From NCBI RefSeq assembly GCF_032341995.1, contig NZ_CP135438.1, positions 558,001 through 622,000 on the forward strand: a DNA stretch of 64,000 nt. Direction: 5' to 3'. Origin of the DNA: Domibacillus sp. DTU_2020_1001157_1_SI_ALB_TIR_016. Its GTDB lineage: Bacteria; Bacillota; Bacilli; Bacillales; Domibacillaceae. A model generated the notes under the pieces. That model was not told the origin of the DNA, made no database searches, and worked only from the letters and a program-made list of their open reading frames with translations. Position numbers and translations under genes: made by a program. This document shows, piece after piece, positions 18,512-28,382 of the stretch. Each line of letters begins with the position of its first letter. The first letter of the stretch is position 1.

Positions 18512-19879
18512 TTAAGAAAAAGATTTCCGGTATTCTTTTGGTGAACAGCCAGCTGCTTTCTTAAATACACGGCTGAAGTAATTCGGATCATTATACCCTG
18601 TTCGATCCGCAATTTCTTTCAGTCCCAAATTGGTGTGCTGAAGCAGCTTTTTAGCCGTTCGAATTCTATAATTGGTTAAGTAACCAATAAAGGTTTCATT
18701 CATTTTTTCTTTAAACAGTTTTGTGAAATACGTTGGGCTTAGCTGTACGTGATCAGCCACATCCTCCAGGCTGATTTGCTGATGAAAGTGTGTGTGGATA
18801 AATGTTTTTGCTTTTGCAATCATTTCTCTTCCCTGCCGATGCATAGCGACTCGGCTGGCCAATTCATTACCAAAAGCAAGGCAGTCTTCAATAAATGCCG
18901 CTTCCATAATATTTACATCATCAACGTAAACACCGATAGCGGCCATTTCTTTTTTGACATGCACCAATTCTTCTTTTAATTGATTAAGCGAATAGCGGGT
19001 AAAAAGAGTATCTAAAGGATGGCGGTTCATAATCGCTTTTTCAACCGCATTATGCGAAAAAGAAGCACTCTGATCCGCAAACCCGTATGATGCCCCGCGT
19101 CCAGCTTTTAGCTGCTGAAAAGCAAGCAGGGCCTCCGAATAAGAGGATCCCAGCTGTTTTAAGGGACAGGGAGCGCTTGTTCCTACAGTGATTTTACCGG
19201 GCCAGGAGCGAACGATAGACTTGGCTAAAAGAAGCACATCTGACTTCTGGCATTCCTTACTTAAAAATAAAACAGCCAGCCCGCCGGCCTGTGGATGAGC
19301 CGCCAAAAAAGGAAACGGGGAGTGCTCGTTAAGCTGTTCGATAATGTCTTCCCTTGTATTTGCATCTGGACATTCATACACATGCATAAAACCGACTTTT
19401 GCCTCGGGGTGAAGCATCCGCAGGCGCCTGCACACTTCTTCATTCATGTCCTGCTGCATTACTTTAGCGAGTACAAGCTGCCAAAGGGCAGCTTCTGAGG
19501 CCTGTTCTTCCTTTACTTCCTCTTGTACTTGTAAAATCGTTTGAATCGTTTCATCTCTTTTAGCTGGTTTAACAAGATAGTGTTTTACTCCCTCAATCAT
19601 CGCTTCTCTTGCATAATCAAAAGAAGCATATGCTGTCATCATAATAAAACGAATGGAAGGCTGCTTTAACCGAATATGGCGAATCGCTTCAAGACCATTC
19701 ATGCCCGGCATTTTAATATCCATCAGCATTAAATCGGGATGGAGCGATTCGGCAAGCTCAATCGCTACCCGCCCATTCCCGGCCTCACCTACTACCTGAA
19801 TCTGTGGAATATGCTGCTCAAGCAGCTTACGCATCGCTTTTCGTTCAATCATTTCATCGTCAACGACAATCACCTTCAT
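18512..19879 (-). CDS. YesN-type response regulator (receiver plus AraC DNA-binding domain)
   Basis: A 455-residue transcription factor. The N-terminal receiver has acidic pocket VDDE near residues 5-8 and the phosphoacceptor Asp in LMLMDIKMPG (about residue 55). The middle linker carries no clear motif. The C-terminal AraC domain has two helix-turn-helix units (SLEDVADHVQLSPTYFTKLF and LKEIADRTGYNDPNYFSRVF). It overlaps the kinase gene by 4 bp. It probably activates the adjacent sugar importer when its kinase senses sugar. Confidence 0.94.
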   Translation of the reverse strand: MKVIVVDDEMIERKAMRKLLEQHIPQIQVVGEAGNGRVAIELAESLHPDLMLMDIKMPGMNGLEAIRHIRLKQPSIRFIMMTAYASFDYAREAMIEGVKHYLVKPAKRDETIQTILQVQEEVKEEQASEAALWQLVLAKVMQQDMNEEVCRRLRMLHPEAKVGFMHVYECPDANTREDIIEQLNEHSPFPFLAAHPQAGGLAVLFLSKECQKSDVLLLAKSIVRSWPGKITVGTSAPCPLKQLGSSYSEALLAFQQLKAGRGASYGFADQSASFSHNAVEKAIMNRHPLDTLFTRYSLNQLKEELVHVKKEMAAIGVYVDDVNIMEAAFIEDCLAFGNELASRVAMHRQGREMIAKAKTFIHTHFHQQISLEDVADHVQLSPTYFTKLFKEKMNETFIGYLTNYRIRTAKKLLQHTNLGLKEIADRTGYNDPNYFSRVFKKAAGCSPKEYRKSFS

Positions 19880-21309
19880 CCTATTCCTCTCCCTTCATAA
19901 AATGGTATACGAATTTGAACGGTGGTTCCCATTCCTTCTGTCGATGAAATAGAAAAAGATCCTTTTTCTTTATAGAAGAGATGCAGCCGCTTTATGACAT
20001 TTTCCAAACCGATTCCAGTCGAGTGCCCGGTATGTTCCGCTGCCTTCCCGCCTTCTCTTAGCTTTTGAAGAGTTTCCTTGTCTATGCCCGCCCCGTTATC
20101 TTTTACTTCAATAACAGCCTGTGTGCGGCTGCTCGTCACAACGACAGAGATTTCTCCGCCTTCCTCTCTATTTTCAATCCCATGAATAAAAGCATTTTCT
20201 ACAATCGGCTGCAAGATCAATGCTGGCATAGAGATGGGAAGGCATTGTTCCTCTATAGATAAATGAAAAGAAACACGGTCCGAAAATCTCGTTTCTTGTA
20301 TGGCAAAATAACTCTTTACCGCTGCCACTTCATCCGCCAATGTAACAGATTTTTGCAAATCCCCAAGGCTGTACCGGAGGAGGGATGACACGGATTCAAT
20401 CAGCTGTGTAGTCATGGGGGCATCTTCCAGGTATGACATTTGCTTTACGGTGTTTAAAGTATTAAATAAAAAATGCGGATTAATTTGATTTTGAAGCTGC
20501 TTTAATTCCAGTTCCTTCAGCCATTGGTTGAGCGCTGCTTTTTCTTTGATTTCTTCAATAAAACGGCGCATGTCTCTTCTCATCTGGTTAAAAGACTCCC
20601 CGAGCTGATGAATTTCATCTCTGGTTGGAACGGAAACATCCGGCCCATCGAGCCGCCCGGCAGACATTTCGGCTGCCGCCTTCGTTAACGTATGTATGGG
20701 CTTTGTAATCCCTCTTGAGAACCAAAGAGCCATGAAAACAGCAAGAAGCAGCGTGGAGACAAATAAACTGATAATAAAATGCTTAAAAGCTGTATTTCGC
20801 TTTTCCATTTGATCATAAAATCGCTGGTATTCATTTAATTCTAAGTTTAAGTAGGCGAGCGTGGCTTCTTGTACATAACCGGAGACATTCCGAACTTCAC
20901 GTAAATGACCGGGGTATTCATCTACCGCCTCTGTCTGAATCGCTTGAATGGTTTTATCGCTTTCTTCAACAAGAGTATCCATCATTTCCTGATACATGGT
21001 CATGGACTCGGGCTGGATATCGGCTGTATTGGTTGCTTCTATCCTCTCTTTATTTTCAAGTAAAACCATTTGGGCCGCTTTTGCTTTTTCCAAGGAACTC
21101 TTTTCCCGCTCAATCGCATATGAATTGACTCCTTCATACAGTGCAGCAGACTGCTGGGATATTTCATTCAGAAGTAAAAACCCTTGAAAGCTTTTATGAT
21201 ATTCATTCACAAGCTGCCGGCTGCTTGCGTAGATAGAGTATGAAACGACATTAAACAAGACTACAAACACCAAAAAATAAAGAAGAAGCTTTTTCCTGAT
21301 CGTAATCAT
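19876..21309 (-). CDS. YesM-type sensor histidine kinase
   Basis: A 477-residue membrane kinase with TM1 near residues 10-28, an extracytoplasmic helical region to about 175, TM2 about 176-198, a HAMP domain, the His_kinase motif NPHFLFNTLN with its phosphoacceptor His, and a HATPase domain (DNGAGID, GIGLENV). The gene overlaps the sugar-sensor gene upstream and the regulator gene downstream by 4 bp each, so the three are translationally coupled. Confidence 0.94.
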   Translation of the reverse strand: MITIRKKLLLYFLVFVVLFNVVSYSIYASSRQLVNEYHKSFQGFLLLNEISQQSAALYEGVNSYAIEREKSSLEKAKAAQMVLLENKERIEATNTADIQPESMTMYQEMMDTLVEESDKTIQAIQTEAVDEYPGHLREVRNVSGYVQEATLAYLNLELNEYQRFYDQMEKRNTAFKHFIISLFVSTLLLAVFMALWFSRGITKPIHTLTKAAAEMSAGRLDGPDVSVPTRDEIHQLGESFNQMRRDMRRFIEEIKEKAALNQWLKELELKQLQNQINPHFLFNTLNTVKQMSYLEDAPMTTQLIESVSSLLRYSLGDLQKSVTLADEVAAVKSYFAIQETRFSDRVSFHLSIEEQCLPISMPALILQPIVENAFIHGIENREEGGEISVVVTSSRTQAVIEVKDNGAGIDKETLQKLREGGKAAEHTGHSTGIGLENVIKRLHLFYKEKGSFSISSTEGMGTTVQIRIPFYEGRGIG

Positions 21310-22280
21310 GACCCGCTTTCTCCTTCCACAATCGGTAAATCCTCTCTTCGAATAATAGATGTATCCGTATACTGAAGAGGGTGAATGTTTTCTCCTGCTT
21401 TCAGCTTGATTAATGACGCTACTGCGTTGTAACCCATCTCATACGGATCCTGGGCTACGGTAGCCTGAATCGCCTGCTCATTTAAAAGAAACAGGGTTTC
21501 TGGAAGTGTATCAAATGCAATCACATAAATATTTTTTTTATTAAAGTACCGGGTTACACCGGCAATGCCGATCCCGTCTAAAGCGCTGGTACCATAAATG
21601 GCCGTGATGTCAGGACGGTTATGAAACAGGCGGTATGTTGCTTCAATGGCGCCGATCTTTGTAATAGAAGACTCTTCAATTCCAACGATTTGAATCCGTT
21701 CTTCTTTTTTAATCGCTTCTTTAAAGCCCTCTACCCGCTGTTTCTGATTTTCGGACTGAAACCGTCCCGTTACGATACCCACCCGCTGTGGACCGTTTGT
21801 ATCCGCTAAGAGTGCCTGCCCTGCTAAAAAACCTGAATAATAATTGTTCGTTCCTACATATGCAGCCCGTTCTGTCTCTGGAGCATCTGTGTCCACAGTG
21901 ATAACCGGAATTCCTTTGTCGTGTGCTTTTGATATTAACGTTGTCAGCATTTCACTTTTTCCGCCCTGCATTAAAATACCGTCTACTTTACCTGCAATGG
22001 CCGTATCAAGTGTTTTTAAATGCTCGCTGTAATCGGCCTGCCGGGGACCTGCATACTCTAAATAAACACCGTACAGGCTGGCTGCATCTCTTGCTCCTTT
22101 TTCAACTAAACGCCAATATTCGTTATCCAGCTCTTCCGGAATCAAGACAAAGTGATACATAGATTTATCATGCTCTGCTTCCGCTTTTTTCATATGAAAT
22201 GTTAGTTTCCCATAGTAAATCATACAGGCTGATGCCGCGAGAAAAGCAAGGAGCAGGATGCCGTATGCAAGCCGCTTCAT
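21306..22280 (-). CDS. Membrane-anchored sugar-binding sensor protein (periplasmic-binding type I)
   Basis: A 324-residue LacI/RbsB-like binding protein tethered by an N-terminal membrane segment (about residues 5-25, ending SAC). Typical features are IPVITVDTDAPETERAAYVG and YGTSALDGIGIAG. The start at 22280 is chosen because AGGAGG lies directly upstream; a longer reading frame to 22310 lacks a ribosome site and would run through the cre box. Being first in an operon with YesM-like and YesN-like genes, it probably presents bound sugar to the kinase, as in other three-component sugar systems. Confidence 0.85.
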   Translation of the reverse strand: MKRLAYGILLLAFLAASACMIYYGKLTFHMKKAEAEHDKSMYHFVLIPEELDNEYWRLVEKGARDAASLYGVYLEYAGPRQADYSEHLKTLDTAIAGKVDGILMQGGKSEMLTTLISKAHDKGIPVITVDTDAPETERAAYVGTNNYYSGFLAGQALLADTNGPQRVGIVTGRFQSENQKQRVEGFKEAIKKEERIQIVGIEESSITKIGAIEATYRLFHNRPDITAIYGTSALDGIGIAGVTRYFNKKNIYVIAFDTLPETLFLLNEQAIQATVAQDPYEMGYNAVASLIKLKAGENIHPLQYTDTSIIRREDLPIVEGESGS

Positions 22281-22295
22281 AAATCTCCTCCTTGT

Positions 22296-22309
22296 AGTAA
22301 GCGTTTTCA
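22296..22309. promoter_or_regulatory. Perfect cre site before the three-component sensor operon
   Basis: On the minus strand TGAAAACGCTTACT matches every position of the cre consensus. It lies 16-29 bp upstream of the sensor gene start. Confidence 0.85.
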
Positions 22310-22501
22310 TTTATTCGGTGCTTTTATCTGTCCATCTAGTCTTTTCCTATTTACTTTACTTCTCTATGTATCGTTTTGTTTCCTTTAATCTTCCATTAAA
22401 AATAAAAGCAAGCAGCATTTATCATTCAACTAATAAACTTCCTATGTTTTCTTTCCCTTTTTAGTCACTCATAGAATATCAAGATCTGCCGATGTTTATG
22501 A

Positions 22502-22533
22502 CAAAAGGCTGCTTTCGCGAAAGCAGCCTTTTG
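22502..22533. terminator. Terminator after citM-like gene
   Basis: Long perfect palindrome with stem CAAAAGGCTGCTTTCG and almost no loop, ending in T-rich sequence in both directions. It separates the leftward CitM gene (ends 22564) from the sensor operon. Confidence 0.85.
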
Positions 22534-22563
22534 TTTGAAGCTTATTCTGTTCACAGTCGTTCA

Positions 22564-23868
22564 TTAAATCGAGATAATTCCAAAAAGAACGGCCGCCACT
22601 GTCATTACGGTTGTAGTGCCCAGTGCCCACTTGACCGCAAACCGCTGCAAGTCGCCAAACTCTGTTCCCACAAGTCCAATCAACAGGTGGGCTGCTGCCA
22701 CAAGCGGACTGAGAACGTGGACAGGCTGGCCAAGCAAGGAAGCGCGTCCAATTTCCACAGCGCTAATCCCGTATGCTTCCGCTGCCTGTGCAATAATAGG
22801 AAGAACTCCAAAATAAAACGCGTTATTAGACATAAAAAATGTGAAAGGTGCGCTTAAAAAAGCAACGATCACCGGCAAAAACGGGCCGAATGAATCTGGA
22901 ATAATAGATACAAGCGTTACAGCCATGGCATCAATCATTTTTGTTCCAGACATAATCCCGGTAAAGATTCCTGCTGCAATCACGATGGAAACAACAGCTA
23001 ATGCATTTTTAGAATGGGCAGCCAGCCGTTCCTGCTGGTCTTTTAAATCTGGGTAGTTCACAAGAAGGGCAATACCAAAGGCGATCATAAATAAAATAGT
23101 CAGGGACATAAAGTCAATGATCAGAGAAGCCATTAAAACAATTGTTAACAATAAATTGAACCAAACCAGTTTTGGGCGTTTGTAATCCGCATTCAGCGTT
23201 GTGGCGGCAAGTCCTGTGTTCTCCGCTGATTGATGAGCAGAATCAAGCTCAATTACACCAAGCCGTTTTCGTTCTTTTCGGCCCAGTAAAAAAGCGACCG
23301 TAAGAACCCAGACAAGGCCGATGCCCATTACAGGAATCATAGGAATAAACAATTCAGATGCATCCAGCCCGAGGGAAGCCATGGCCATCGCAGAAGCCCC
23401 TCCCCATGGAGTCATATTCATTACCCCCATCGAGAGCATAGCAACTGTGGCTAAAATAAGCCGATTCATGCCAAGCCGCTTATACAATGGCAGCAGGGCA
23501 GAAACCGTAATAATATAGGTAGTCGTCCCATCCCCATCAAGGGCAACCGTCATAGAAAGAACCGCTGTGCCCAGTACAATTTTAAGCGGATCGCCTTTTA
23601 CAATCTTTAAAATTTTGGCGATCAATGGATCAAACAAGCCAGAGTCAATCATAATGCCAAAATACAAAATCGCAAACAAAATCATGATAGCGGTGGAGGC
23701 AATGCTTTCAACGCCTTCCTGCATCATCGGGCCCAGCTCGGTTAAAAAGCCGCCGAGAATACCAAATACGATCGGTACAAGCATAATGGCTACCAGAGCC
23801 GATAATTTTTTTGACATAATTAAATACATAAATACCGCGACCATCGAAAATCCCAATGCAGCTAACAT
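22564..23868 (-). CDS. citM: CitMHS-family metal-citrate/proton symporter
   Basis: A 434-residue secondary transporter with about 12 hydrophobic segments, of the citrate-Mg2+:H+ family (B. subtilis CitM/CitH length about 430). Characteristic stretches are VALDGDGTTTYIITVSALLP and MTPWGGASAMAMASLGLDASELF. It takes up citrate complexed with divalent metal. It lies downstream of a CitST-like two-component pair on the same strand, the usual arrangement for citrate induction, and carries a cre-like site in its promoter region. Confidence 0.9.
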   Translation of the reverse strand: MLAALGFSMVAVFMYLIMSKKLSALVAIMLVPIVFGILGGFLTELGPMMQEGVESIASTAIMILFAILYFGIMIDSGLFDPLIAKILKIVKGDPLKIVLGTAVLSMTVALDGDGTTTYIITVSALLPLYKRLGMNRLILATVAMLSMGVMNMTPWGGASAMAMASLGLDASELFIPMIPVMGIGLVWVLTVAFLLGRKERKRLGVIELDSAHQSAENTGLAATTLNADYKRPKLVWFNLLLTIVLMASLIIDFMSLTILFMIAFGIALLVNYPDLKDQQERLAAHSKNALAVVSIVIAAGIFTGIMSGTKMIDAMAVTLVSIIPDSFGPFLPVIVAFLSAPFTFFMSNNAFYFGVLPIIAQAAEAYGISAVEIGRASLLGQPVHVLSPLVAAAHLLIGLVGTEFGDLQRFAVKWALGTTTVMTVAAVLFGIISI

Positions 23869-23896
23869 ATATTCATCTCCTTTACTTCACATTTAT

Positions 23897-23910
23897 TGAT
23901 AGCGCTTTCT
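23897..23910. promoter_or_regulatory. Candidate cre site in the citM promoter region
   Basis: TGATAGCGCTTTCT fits the cre consensus with one mismatch (position 4). CcpA control of citM is known in B. subtilis. Confidence 0.6.
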
Positions 23911-24009
23911 TTAGAAAAGAGTATCAATCTTCTGATATTTCGTGTAGTTAAAAATTGTTTTTACTCTTTTAATTGTAATAATCGTTTTTTTCTTATTTTT
24001 CACAGCAAA

Positions 24010-24037
24010 AAAACCGCAGCTGCAGCTTTGCGGTTTT
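24010..24037 (-). terminator. Terminator after the CitT-like regulator gene
   Basis: Perfect arms AAAACCGCA/TGCGGTTTT around a 10-nt loop, with the T-run on the minus strand. It overlaps the regulator stop codon and separates citST from citM, implying citM has its own promoter. Confidence 0.85.
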
Positions 24038-24725
24038 AAAGAGATTTGTATTTTCGCTCCGGCCGCCCGATGCTGCCGTAAATCACTTGTACCTCCATCT
24101 CATGAGTAGAGACAAGGTACTCTAAATAACGACGGGTTGTGGAATAGCTAATACCGAACAGCTGACTAAATTCGTCCGCATTCAAGCTTTCCTCAACCGT
24201 TTTTATTTTTTCCCTGACCAGCTTTAGCGTATGTTTATCGATTCCTTTTGGCAGCTGGGCGGTGCTAGAGCCAGGTTGTTTTTTGGATTGAGCAGTACGA
24301 AACATGCGGTCCACTTTATCCTGATCCACTTTTTTCTGCTCATAAAGCTGTGATCGCATCTGCTTGTATTCCTCTAAGGTTACAATCAATTTATCAATCA
24401 TAATCGGCTTTATTAAGTAGCCAAATGCCCCCCCGCGAATCGCCTGGCTGACTGTTTCGGTATCATTGGCCGCCGTAATTAAAATGACGTCAACTCCCCA
24501 ATGCTGTTTCCTAATTTCTTTTAGCAGTTCAATACCGTTGGTGTCTGGCAGAAAAACGTCAAGTAAAATCAAATGAGGCTGCACCACCTTTAACAAATCC
24601 AGCGCTTGCCTGCCTGATCCGGCGGTTGCAATCACATCAAACCCAGGCTGCTGGTCTGTAAATTGCTTATAAATGCCTGCTGCTTCATAATCATCTTCTA
24701 CAATAATCACTTTAATCGTCTCCAT
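24036..24725 (-). CDS. citT: CitT/DcuR-type response regulator
   Basis: A 229-residue regulator with an N-terminal receiver (VEDD at about residues 8-11, phosphoacceptor Asp in LILLDVFLPD) and a C-terminal winged-helix region (NADEFSQLFGISYSTTRRYL) of the citrate/malate group. The start at 24725 overlaps the kinase gene by 14 bp and follows AAGGAGG; a longer frame upstream lacks support. It most likely activates citM next door when the kinase detects citrate. Confidence 0.9.
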   Translation of the reverse strand: METIKVIIVEDDYEAAGIYKQFTDQQPGFDVIATAGSGRQALDLLKVVQPHLILLDVFLPDTNGIELLKEIRKQHWGVDVILITAANDTETVSQAIRGGAFGYLIKPIMIDKLIVTLEEYKQMRSQLYEQKKVDQDKVDRMFRTAQSKKQPGSSTAQLPKGIDKHTLKLVREKIKTVEESLNADEFSQLFGISYSTTRRYLEYLVSTHEMEVQVIYGSIGRPERKYKSL

Positions 24726-26322
24726 CAAATTCCTCCTTTTTAGGTACGACAATGGTAAACCGGGTGCCCCCAAGCTGACTTTTGCTCAAGTAAAGATCTC
24801 CCCCCAGCTGCTGCAGAGCATGCTGGACAATCGTCAAACCAATGCCGTGATTCTCTCCTGTTTTGGTCGTATACCCTTCTTGGAATATCCTTTCTTCCAT
24901 ATGAGCCGGAACACCCGCTCCATTGTCTTCAATATCAAACACTATTTCTTTTCCAAAGTCCGTAAATGACACGGAAACTTTTCCTTCTCTTCCTTTTTCG
25001 GTGCGTGCCGCTTCCAGCGCATTGTCTATGATATTTCCAATGATCGAAACCATCTGCTGAGCTTCCTGGGCAGTAAGTGAAAGAGATAAACTGCTTTCTT
25101 CATCAATGGTTAAAGATACTTGCTGTTCCTTTGCCCGATTCAATTTCCCCAGCAGGCAGGCAGCGATCATAGGGTCCGCTACAGATGAAACCAAGAAGGA
25201 GATGACATCCTGCCGCTCCTGAACTTCTTGAGAAATCAACTGCATCGCTCGCTCATACTGCCCTAATCGCAGCAGTCCATAAAGCGTATTCAGCTTATTT
25301 AAAAATTCATGATTTTGTGACCGCATATTTTCAGAGAATGCTTTCATCTGAGATAATTCTTCCGTCAGCTTTTCAACTTCTGATATAGGCCGGGCTGTCA
25401 GTACTATGCCTTCTGTCTGGCCATTCTTCAAAAACGGAGACAAATCCGCAATGAAAAGCTGGTTTTCAAATACAACCGGTTGATTGATCCTCTCTTCTTT
25501 AAAAGTAAGCACTTCTTTTAACAGGGTTTGAAGCTTCTTCTCTTTTATCACATATCCTTTTTGAATGGTTTGGCCGCCAAATAGCAGACGGGCTTTCCTA
25601 TTCATCGATGAAACCTGATTCTGTGTATTGATCACAATGGTTGCATCCCGAATAGATTCCAGTGTAGCTTCTTTTTCTTTGAATAAAGAGGAAATTTCCT
25701 CCGGTTCAAGCCCTAAAATAACTTTTCGAATCCTTCGTGCAATAATCATGGCTCCTACTGCTCCAATGGCTAACGGAATCATAGCGAGCTGGATAATTTT
25801 CGTTCGATAAACATCTGTCTGTTCTTCTACATCATTTAATAAAAACCCAACGGACGAAACACCAATAATCTTTCCCTGTTCGTTCCATATAGGCGTTTTT
25901 GCTTTGATTGCCGGGCCGGATATGCCCGTATCTTTATAAATAACCGATTGCTCTCTTAAAAGGGAAGCATCATTACTGGTCGCTGTATGTTTGCCAATCG
26001 AATCAGGATTCGGGTTTGTATAGCGAATTCCTTTCGTATTGACAATCGTGACATAACTGGCTCCGGTTGTTTTACGTATTGTCTCAGCAATCGGCTGCAT
26101 CGTTACAGTAGGATTTTTTTCTTGGAAGGCATCGATAATTTTTTCATTCTGTGCCGCAAGTTTTGCCACAGTCATTGCCTGCTTTCCCATATAGGATTCA
26201 ACCATTTCATCGATCATGGAAGAAAAAAGGAGACTGACCAAAAATGTACTAATGATTACGACTATCGTTAAAAGAAGGGCAATTTGAGTCAGCAGGCTCA
26301 ATCGCACCGGTTTAAAAAGCAT
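24712..26322 (-). CDS. citS: CitS/DcuS-type sensor histidine kinase
   Basis: A 536-residue membrane kinase with TM1 about 11-33, an extracytoplasmic single Cache/PAS sensor (about 40-170) with VTIVNTKGIRYTNPNPDSIG, TM2 about 175-195, a cytoplasmic PAS domain, the phosphoacceptor His in SQNHEFLNKLNTLYG, and HATPase motifs (DNGAGVP, GIGLTIV). This is the standard architecture of citrate/C4-dicarboxylate sensors. The operon is preceded by a cre-like site. Confidence 0.92.
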   Translation of the reverse strand: MLFKPVRLSLLTQIALLLTIVVIISTFLVSLLFSSMIDEMVESYMGKQAMTVAKLAAQNEKIIDAFQEKNPTVTMQPIAETIRKTTGASYVTIVNTKGIRYTNPNPDSIGKHTATSNDASLLREQSVIYKDTGISGPAIKAKTPIWNEQGKIIGVSSVGFLLNDVEEQTDVYRTKIIQLAMIPLAIGAVGAMIIARRIRKVILGLEPEEISSLFKEKEATLESIRDATIVINTQNQVSSMNRKARLLFGGQTIQKGYVIKEKKLQTLLKEVLTFKEERINQPVVFENQLFIADLSPFLKNGQTEGIVLTARPISEVEKLTEELSQMKAFSENMRSQNHEFLNKLNTLYGLLRLGQYERAMQLISQEVQERQDVISFLVSSVADPMIAACLLGKLNRAKEQQVSLTIDEESSLSLSLTAQEAQQMVSIIGNIIDNALEAARTEKGREGKVSVSFTDFGKEIVFDIEDNGAGVPAHMEERIFQEGYTTKTGENHGIGLTIVQHALQQLGGDLYLSKSQLGGTRFTIVVPKKEEFDGDD

Positions 26323-26357
26323 GATGTTTCTCCCACCTTTATGCTGCTTATCTTTTG

Positions 26358-26371
26358 TTAAAGCGCTAACA
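26358..26371. promoter_or_regulatory. Candidate cre site before citST
   Basis: TTAAAGCGCTAACA fits the cre consensus with one mismatch (position 2). It lies 36 bp upstream of the kinase start. Confidence 0.6.
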
Positions 26372-26822
26372 TGTGTAGCTGTAAAAAAATGAACCTCTAT
26401 TTTTCTTTTTAAGTATACCTGTTAGCAGAAAGCAGACAAGGGCTATTTCTCATTCGTATATAGAGCGCTTTCCTTTGTATACGCCTTTTATTGTGTGAAA
26501 AAGGGTACATTACTTTAAACGTTTGGACTCAAACGAAGAATGCCTGTGTAAAGGCAGTTTTCTTCCCGTTCCATAATCGGCTGATTCTTTTTAAAAAGGG
26601 TATACTAGCTATAAGCAACCGAACATTTAATAGCTGACAAAGAAAGAGCAAAGTAACGTACACTCTTTTATGAAAACAGTTCCAAAACCGTTTCTTTTCT
26701 AGTAGAATAAAAAAGAAGAAAAAAATTTTCTTGCTTAAAACAAAAAAAATAAATAATTTTCATTAACTCATGTTTGATAAACACAGCAAAGATCGGATCA
26801 TTTGATAAAGGAGACTATGAGT
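26372..26822. other. Divergent intergenic region citST / gntK
   Basis: No gene is supported. It holds promoters for citST (leftward) and gntK (rightward), and a candidate gluconate-regulon operator listed separately at 26719-26734. Confidence 0.5.
26719..26734. promoter_or_regulatory. Candidate RpiR operator upstream of gntK
   Basis: AAAAAAATTTTCTTGC resembles AAAAAATATTTCTTGA in the gnd/rpiR intergenic region and AAAAAATATTTCTTTA upstream of gntP. The recurrence before all three gluconate genes suggests a shared regulator site. Confidence 0.5.
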
Positions 26823-28367
26823 ATGTCAAAACAATCTTTTTATCTAGGCGTTGATATCGGAACGACCAGCACAAAGTCCGTTTTATTTGGAGAAGCCGGC
26901 AAAGTGCTGGAAATGCACCATGTAGAGTATCCTCTTTACAGCCCCTCCCCATCCATTGCGGAGCAGGATCCGGACGAAATTTTCCGGGCTGTGCTTGAAA
27001 CGGTCAAAACTGTTCTGACAAAAGGACATGTTGACCCGGCTCAGTTGAAGCTCGTCAGCTTTAGTTCTGCTATGCACAGTGTGATTGCGATGGACAAAAA
27101 CGGCAAACCGTTAACACGCTGCATCACCTGGGCAGACAGCCGGCCGACCAAATGGTCCGAGAAAATTAAAAACGAAATGAACGGGCTGGAGATTTACAAA
27201 AGAACCGGCACACCGATTCACCCCATGTCCCCTCTTTGCAAAATTGCCTGGCTGCGGACCGATCAGCCGGATGTGTTTGCAGCCGCTGATAAATTTATCG
27301 GGATTAAAGAATACGTGTTTTACCAGCTGTTTGGTGAGTATGTCGTTGATTATTCTATTGCTTCTGCGATGGGTATGTTTAATTTACATGAATTAGCATG
27401 GGATAAGGAAGCACTCGAAGTAGCAGGCATTTCAGCGGACCGGCTGTCAAAAGCGGTTCCGACGACTCACTTTTTAAAAGGCTTAAAGCCGGTATACAAA
27501 GAAGAGCTCGGCATTTCTGATGACACACCATTTATTGTAGGGGCAAGTGACGGGGTTTTATCGAACCTCGGTGTGAATGCTATTGACCCAGGCGTGGTAG
27601 CCGTAACCATTGGCACAAGCGGCGCCATCCGTACTGTAACAGACAAGCCGGTCACAGACCCGAAAGGACGCATTTTCTGTTATGCGCTGACCGAGAATCA
27701 CTGGGTTGTCGGCGGGCCGGTTAATAATGGCGGCATGACGTTTAGATGGGTGCGGGATGAATTTGCCGCAGCCGAAATTGAAACAGCGAAGCGGCTTGGC
27801 ATTGATCCCTATGAAGTGCTGACTAAAATTGCTTCTCGTGTAGCACCAGGTTCGGATGGTCTTTTGTTTCATCCTTATTTGGCTGGTGAGCGGGCACCGC
27901 TTTGGAATCCAAATGCAAGAGGCTCCTTTTTCGGTCTCAGCCTGCACCACAAGCGCGAGCATATGATCCGCGCTGTTTTAGAAGGGGTAATCTTGAACTT
28001 GTATTCGGTTATGCTTGCCCTTCAGGAAGTCATTGGCGTGCCGAAGCAAATTCAGGCAACAGGCGGATTTGCCCGCTCTGAGCTGTGGCGCCAGATGATG
28101 GCTGATATTTTCGATCAGGAAGTGACTGTGCCGGAAAGCTTTGAAAGCTCCTGCCTTGGTGCGATCGTATTAGGTATGTACGCGCTTGGGGAAATTGATG
28201 ATTTCTCTATTATGTCAGAGTGGGTCGGCAGCACACACAGCCACCAGCCAAATCCGGAAAACGTAGAGGTTTATCAGGATCTTATGTCGGTTTATATTCG
28301 CGTGGCACGTGCACTTGAAAATGAATACGGCCTTATTGCCGAGTTCCAGCAGAAATGGATCAAATAA
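26823..28367 (+). CDS. gntK: Gluconate kinase (FGGY family)
   Basis: ATP-dependent phosphorylation of gluconate to 6-phosphogluconate, 514 residues. The N-terminus YLGVDIGTTSTKSVLF is the FGGY phosphate-binding motif. FSSAMHSVIAMDKNGKPLT, ITWADSR and IGASDGVLSNLGVNA closely follow B. subtilis GntK. The start at 26823 lies 9 nt after AAAGGAG; in-frame codons at 26817 or 26802 are less well spaced. Its partners, gluconate permease GntP and 6-phosphogluconate dehydrogenase, lie at 34.8-36.1 and 32 kb, split from it by the Tat/amine oxidase block. Confidence 0.95.
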   Translation: MSKQSFYLGVDIGTTSTKSVLFGEAGKVLEMHHVEYPLYSPSPSIAEQDPDEIFRAVLETVKTVLTKGHVDPAQLKLVSFSSAMHSVIAMDKNGKPLTRCITWADSRPTKWSEKIKNEMNGLEIYKRTGTPIHPMSPLCKIAWLRTDQPDVFAAADKFIGIKEYVFYQLFGEYVVDYSIASAMGMFNLHELAWDKEALEVAGISADRLSKAVPTTHFLKGLKPVYKEELGISDDTPFIVGASDGVLSNLGVNAIDPGVVAVTIGTSGAIRTVTDKPVTDPKGRIFCYALTENHWVVGGPVNNGGMTFRWVRDEFAAAEIETAKRLGIDPYEVLTKIASRVAPGSDGLLFHPYLAGERAPLWNPNARGSFFGLSLHHKREHMIRAVLEGVILNLYSVMLALQEVIGVPKQIQATGGFARSELWRQMMADIFDQEVTVPESFESSCLGAIVLGMYALGEIDDFSIMSEWVGSTHSHQPNPENVEVYQDLMSVYIRVARALENEYGLIAEFQQKWIK

Positions 28368-28382
28368 TAGTGCTTGAAAAAG

